A DNA stretch of 64,000 bases. It comes from Trinickia mobilis. Lineage in GTDB: Bacteria > Pseudomonadota > Gammaproteobacteria > Burkholderiales > Burkholderiaceae. Position numbers and translations under genes: made by a program. The DNA lies in NCBI RefSeq assembly GCF_017315705.1, contig NZ_JAFLRF010000010.1, forward strand, positions 32,770 through 96,769. Direction: 5' to 3'. Shown piece after piece: positions 61,400 through 64,000 of the stretch. The notes below the pieces were generated by a model. That model did not search any database. It was given only the letters and a program-made list of their open reading frames with translations, and was not told the origin of the DNA. The number at the start of each line of letters is the position of its first letter. Position 1 is the first letter of the stretch.

Positions 61400-62227
61400 T
61401 TACCGCGACTGCCAGCGCCCAGGCGGCACGCCGAACATGCGGCGGAAATGGCGCGTGAAATGGCTCTGGTCGGTAAAGCCCGTCGCCGCCGCGACCTCCG
61501 CCACCGAGACGCCCGCGCGCAGCGGACCGAGCGCGCGCTGCAGACGGACCTGGTTGCGCCACGCATGCGGCGGCAGGCCGGTCTCGCGCGTGAAGAGCCG
61601 CGCCGCGTGGAAGGCGGACAAGTCGACCGCCTGCGCGAGATCGGTCAGCGTCACGGGCTCGGAGAGATCGGCGACGAGGCGCGCCTTCATCGTTTCGACA
61701 CGCGGATTGTCGGCCATGAGCCGGGCCGGCTCGGGTTCGTTGCGCGCGTGCCGGACGAGCAGCGTCGACAACGCGTCGACCATCGCGGCTTCGGCGGCGA
61801 GGGGATCGCCGCCCGCTTCGAGCAGCCGGTGGGCGATCGACACCCGGCGCGCGAGATCGGCGTCGCGGATGGCCTCCGCCGGGAACCACGGCAGCGGCTG
61901 CGCCCGCCCGGCGATGTCCTCGGCGAGCCGCTGGACGAAATCGACCGGCACGTAGCAGACGCGGTACTGCCACCCGGCCTCGGTTGCGCGCGAGCCCGTG
62001 TGCACCTCGCCGGGATTGATGACCGGCACGGTGCCGGTCTCGGCGACGTGCTGCGACCCCTGATAGTCGTACATTTCGGCGCCCGCTTCGATCACGGGAA
62101 TCGTGTACGCGTCGTGCCAGTGCGGCGCGAACTCGTGATCGAGGTATTCGGCCGTCACCATGTCCGCTCCCGGCAGGAGCGGGGTGCGCCAGTAGCGGAC
62201 GCAGTTGCGGAAGGGGCGGTCGTTCAT
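61400..62227 (-). CDS. AraC-family transcriptional regulator
   Basis: A 275-residue regulator. Residues 10-100 form a cupin ligand-binding domain (EYLDHEFAPHWHDAYTIPVI, TGTVPVINPGEVHTG). The C-terminal AraC HTH pair is at about 178-272 (LTDLAQAVDLSAFHAARLFT, EVAAATGFTDQSHFTRHFRR). This AraC type is often paired with AzlCD, here 102 nt downstream, so amino-acid-dependent activation of export is likely. ATG at 62227; the longer frame is a shadow. Confidence 0.92.
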   Translation of the reverse strand: MNDRPFRNCVRYWRTPLLPGADMVTAEYLDHEFAPHWHDAYTIPVIEAGAEMYDYQGSQHVAETGTVPVINPGEVHTGSRATEAGWQYRVCYVPVDFVQRLAEDIAGRAQPLPWFPAEAIRDADLARRVSIAHRLLEAGGDPLAAEAAMVDALSTLLVRHARNEPEPARLMADNPRVETMKARLVADLSEPVTLTDLAQAVDLSAFHAARLFTRETGLPPHAWRNQVRLQRALGPLRAGVSVAEVAAATGFTDQSHFTRHFRRMFGVPPGRWQSR

Positions 62228-62268
62228 GGCGTTGCTAACGCGTGGCTTGCCGGATGCCCATGGGCGCG

Positions 62269-62862
62269 TTATTCGTCGTTCACGGGTTGCAGCGTCTGCC
62301 AATCCGGCGTCGAAACGTGAAGCACTTCGTAGCGCGCCGCAGTCGCCAAGTGCGCAATATCGGCGCCGGCCCACAGCTCGGTGCGCACCGCGGTCCAACT
62401 GCCGGCTTCGAGCGAGACGACCCGCGCGAGCAGTCCGGCTTCGTCGATCCGCGCCAGATGCAGCTCGGTTTCGTCGGCCGCCCATCTCGCAAGATCGATG
62501 CCGGGCCGCAGCGCGAAACGTTCCACCGTCATGCTTCGTGCCGCACGAAATGCCTCTTCGTTGCCGTTCAAGTGCAGCGCGGTGACGATGCCCTCGAACG
62601 CGGCGGGCCGCCCGAACGACTGGACGATCGCGTCGAACTTCGGCCCCAGCAGAAAGTCGCGCACGGCAAACGGCTGCGTCCACACGTAGAACGGCGCGTA
62701 CTCGTTGACGGGTGCGCCCGAGTCGCGCTCGCGGATCAGAAAGGCCTTGAAACCGAGTCCGAAGAGCGTGTCGAACGGCGCGTGCCGCTCGGCGACGCGG
62801 CGCCGGATGATCGACATGTCGTAGTCCGCCGGCAGCGTGATCGGATATTGCAGCGTGAGCAT
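62269..62862 (-). CDS. DUF4865-family protein
   Basis: A 197-residue soluble protein starting MLTLQYPITLPADYDMSIIR and containing GLGFKAFLIRERDSGAPVNE YAPFYVW-type sequence, the DUF4865 family. The pattern suggests a dimeric ferredoxin-like fold, but no function is known. It is 41 nt upstream of the AraC gene on the same strand and may be in one unit with araC and azlCD. Confidence 0.85.
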   Translation of the reverse strand: MLTLQYPITLPADYDMSIIRRRVAERHAPFDTLFGLGFKAFLIRERDSGAPVNEYAPFYVWTQPFAVRDFLLGPKFDAIVQSFGRPAAFEGIVTALHLNGNEEAFRAARSMTVERFALRPGIDLARWAADETELHLARIDEAGLLARVVSLEAGSWTAVRTELWAGADIAHLATAARYEVLHVSTPDWQTLQPVNDE

Positions 62863-62989
62863 GGGGCGCCCTCCATTTGCCTGGTCGATCAGTGTAGATC
62901 AGGGGGGGCGTCGTTGCTTGGGGGCGCCTCGGTGCGGTGCCGGTGGTCGACGAGCCACGCGCGTGCTGCGGCACGGCCGCGGCTGCACC

Positions 62990-63472
62990 TTATCTGACGG
63001 GAATCGTGACGCCGGCCGGCATCGGCACGGCGGTGACGCTGTTTTTCGCGCTGCCGGACACGACGCGGTCGCTGTAAGTCAGGTAGACGAGCGTATTGCG
63101 CTTCGCGTCGACGATCCGCACCACGTGCAGCGTCTTGAAGATCAGCGACATGCTCGCGGTGAACACATCGGTCTGCTGCTTGAGCGGCTGAACGATCTTG
63201 ACCGGGCCGACCTGGCGGCACGCGATCGACGCTTCGTTCGGGTCTTCTGCGATGCCGAGCGTGCCCTTGACCCCGCCCGTGCGCGCCCGCGACACATAGC
63301 AGGTGACGCCGGTGACGAGCGGATCGTCGTACGCCTCGACGACGACGCGGTCGGACCCGGTGATGCGAAAATTCGTGTTGATGCTCGCGACTTCCTCGCT
63401 GTGCGCGAACGGCACGGCGAGCGTGAAGGCGAGCGCGGCGCTGACGGACGACAAGGCAAAGTGGTGTTTCAT
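62990..63472 (-). CDS. creA: CreA family periplasmic protein
   Basis: A 160-residue exported protein with a signal peptide ending near AHSEEV (residue 25). The CreA signature follows: DRVVVEAYDDPLVTGVTCYV, SRARTGGVKGTLGIAEDPNE, ASIACRQVGPV and RIVDAKRNTLVYLTYSD. The function is unknown. It stands alone on the minus strand, with GGAGC-like SD sequence weak. Confidence 0.93.
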   Translation of the reverse strand: MKHHFALSSVSAALAFTLAVPFAHSEEVASINTNFRITGSDRVVVEAYDDPLVTGVTCYVSRARTGGVKGTLGIAEDPNEASIACRQVGPVKIVQPLKQQTDVFTASMSLIFKTLHVVRIVDAKRNTLVYLTYSDRVVSGSAKNSVTAVPMPAGVTIPVR

Positions 63473-63674
63473 GTCGGGGGCTGCGGGAAGAGGGGGGGTG
63501 AATGACCGGCGCTTCAGCCACGCCGCGGCACGGCGGGATCGAATGCGGCACAGGGGCGCGGTGAAGCGCGATCCGAAATACGCGCCACAGTATCACAGCG
63601 CGCATGCCGAAATCGTGGCGGAAGACTGTTGCGCGGATGGTCGCTACGCGCGCTGCAAAAGTAAAACTGCCGCC

Positions 63675-63719
63675 TTGCATGGGACCCGAGTAACCGCTAA
63701 AGCGCTAACTCGGGTCGAC
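63675..63719 (-). repeat. REP-like palindrome (copy I)
   Basis: In reverse orientation, from TTGCATGGGACCCGAGTAAC to the GTCGAC end at 63719. The GTCGAC end faces the terminator of the tRNA-Asn gene on the minus strand (63726-63752), the same relative orientation as at three other loci. Confidence 0.9.
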
Positions 63720-63725
63720 AAAAGC

Positions 63726-63752
63726 AAAAAGGCCCGTCAGTGCTGACAGGCC
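63726..63752 (-). terminator. Intrinsic terminator downstream of the first tRNA-Asn
   Basis: GGCCCGTCAG (63731-63740) and CTGACAGGCC (63743-63752) form a 10-bp stem with one mismatch and a 2-nt gap; on the minus strand it is followed by T5 (63726-63730). Confidence 0.8.
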
Positions 63753-63764
63753 ATTTGATGCTCT

Positions 63765-63840
63765 TGGCTCCCCGACCTGGGCTCGAACCAGGGACCTACG
63801 GATTAACAGTCCGGCGCTCTACCGACTGAGCTATCGGGGA
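63765..63840 (-). tRNA. tRNA-Asn (GTT)
   Basis: A 76-nt tRNA read on the minus strand, from TCCCCGATAGCTCAGTCGG to the encoded CCA (TGG at 63765-63767 on the plus strand). The anticodon loop CTGTTAA gives anticodon GTT (Asn). The acceptor stem TCCCCGA/TCGGGGA and the T-loop GGTTCGAGCC are intact. Confidence 0.97.
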
Positions 63841-63865
63841 ACAGCTACTACTCTCAACCTTACGT

Positions 63866-63891
63866 AAAAAAGCCCGTCATTAATAACGGGC
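63866..63891 (-). terminator. Intrinsic terminator between the two tRNA-Asn genes
   Basis: GCCCGT (63872-63877) and ACGGGC (63886-63891) form a stem with an 8-nt loop; on the minus strand T6 follows (63866-63871). Confidence 0.78.
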
Positions 63892-63925
63892 CTTCACACG
63901 CCATGTATTCGGCGCTGCGTTTTTT

Positions 63926-64000
63926 TGGCTCCCCGACCTGGGCTCGAACCAGGGACCTACGGATTAACAGTCCGGCGCTCTACCGACTGAGCTATCGGGG
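63926..64000 (-). tRNA. tRNA-Asn (GTT), second copy, cut by the window end
   Basis: Identical to the first copy over all 75 bases present; only the first base of the tRNA (next to position 64000) lies outside the window. CCA is encoded (63926-63928). Each copy has its own terminator. Confidence 0.95.

Overview
The window is high-GC proteobacterial DNA that reads as a chromosome of a Burkholderiaceae member (Paraburkholderia/Trinickia/Caballeronia-like). The evidence is the gene families and their order: rpsP-rimM-trmD-rplS, etfBA next to a 596-residue acyl-CoA dehydrogenase, dadA divergent from an Lrp-type regulator, M48 peptidase-rsgA-orn, kdpFABC, azlCD with an AraC regulator, and creA. Coding density is high. 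Several start choices differ from the longest open frame and are explained per gene.

Layout. 0-9.7 kb: crotonase-like protein, alpha/beta hydrolase, metNI methionine importer (metQ reduced to a possible relic), electron-transfer flavoprotein, acyl-CoA dehydrogenase, dadA and its Lrp-type regulator. 9.8-22.5 kb: an SOS-type radical SAM protein, a TM2 membrane protein, the ribosome/tRNA operon rpsP-rimM-trmD-rplS, a Nudix CoA pyrophosphatase, a CobD-like membrane protein, rsgA, an M48 protease, orn, mog, darP (yjgA) and pmbA. 22.6-34.2 kb: folA and thyA lie at the two ends of a block of about 10 kb. This block holds a Fap-like functional amyloid operon of seven genes on the minus strand, from 31175 down to 24781, flanked by two paralogous sigma-54 enhancer-binding proteins. 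34.4-46.9 kb: a FecR/DUF6600 secreted protein with Pro/Gln repeats, an ArsR regulator, a small lipoprotein, a thioesterase, fumC, a phospholipase D-like lipoprotein, a MATE exporter, an S4 protein and a SulP transporter. 47-52.4 kb: kdpFABC, with an unusually long KdpC and an extra 31-residue micro-ORF in front of kdpF. 52.7-64 kb: GNAT protein, branched-chain amino-acid binding protein, MocR regulator, SOS-type UvrD/Rep helicase, azlCD-araC, DUF4865, creA and two identical tRNA-Asn genes.

The most interesting system is the Fap-like amyloid locus. It encodes two secreted proteins carrying three Fap-type Gly/Asn/Gln repeats each, a periplasmic C39-like cysteine peptidase (FapD-like), a coiled-coil plus beta-barrel outer-membrane protein (FapF-like), and three small exported accessory proteins. 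A -24/-12 promoter candidate precedes the first gene. Both flanking regulators carry the GAFTGA motif needed to contact sigma-54 and a VpsR-like N-terminal domain, which suggests biofilm-matrix control, possibly through cyclic di-GMP. A strong hairpin sits between the major amyloid gene and the peptidase gene.

A second theme is a family of REP-like palindromes of about 45 bp (nine copies at five loci). Four of the five loci directly follow an intrinsic terminator, always in the same relative orientation. One copy carries compensatory changes that preserve the stem. Two LexA-type boxes (in front of a radical SAM gene and a helicase gene) and several candidate operators (ArsR, MocR, Lrp and the amyloid intergenic region) were also found by reading the sequence. 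All family assignments rest on motif recognition by eye; no database search was run.
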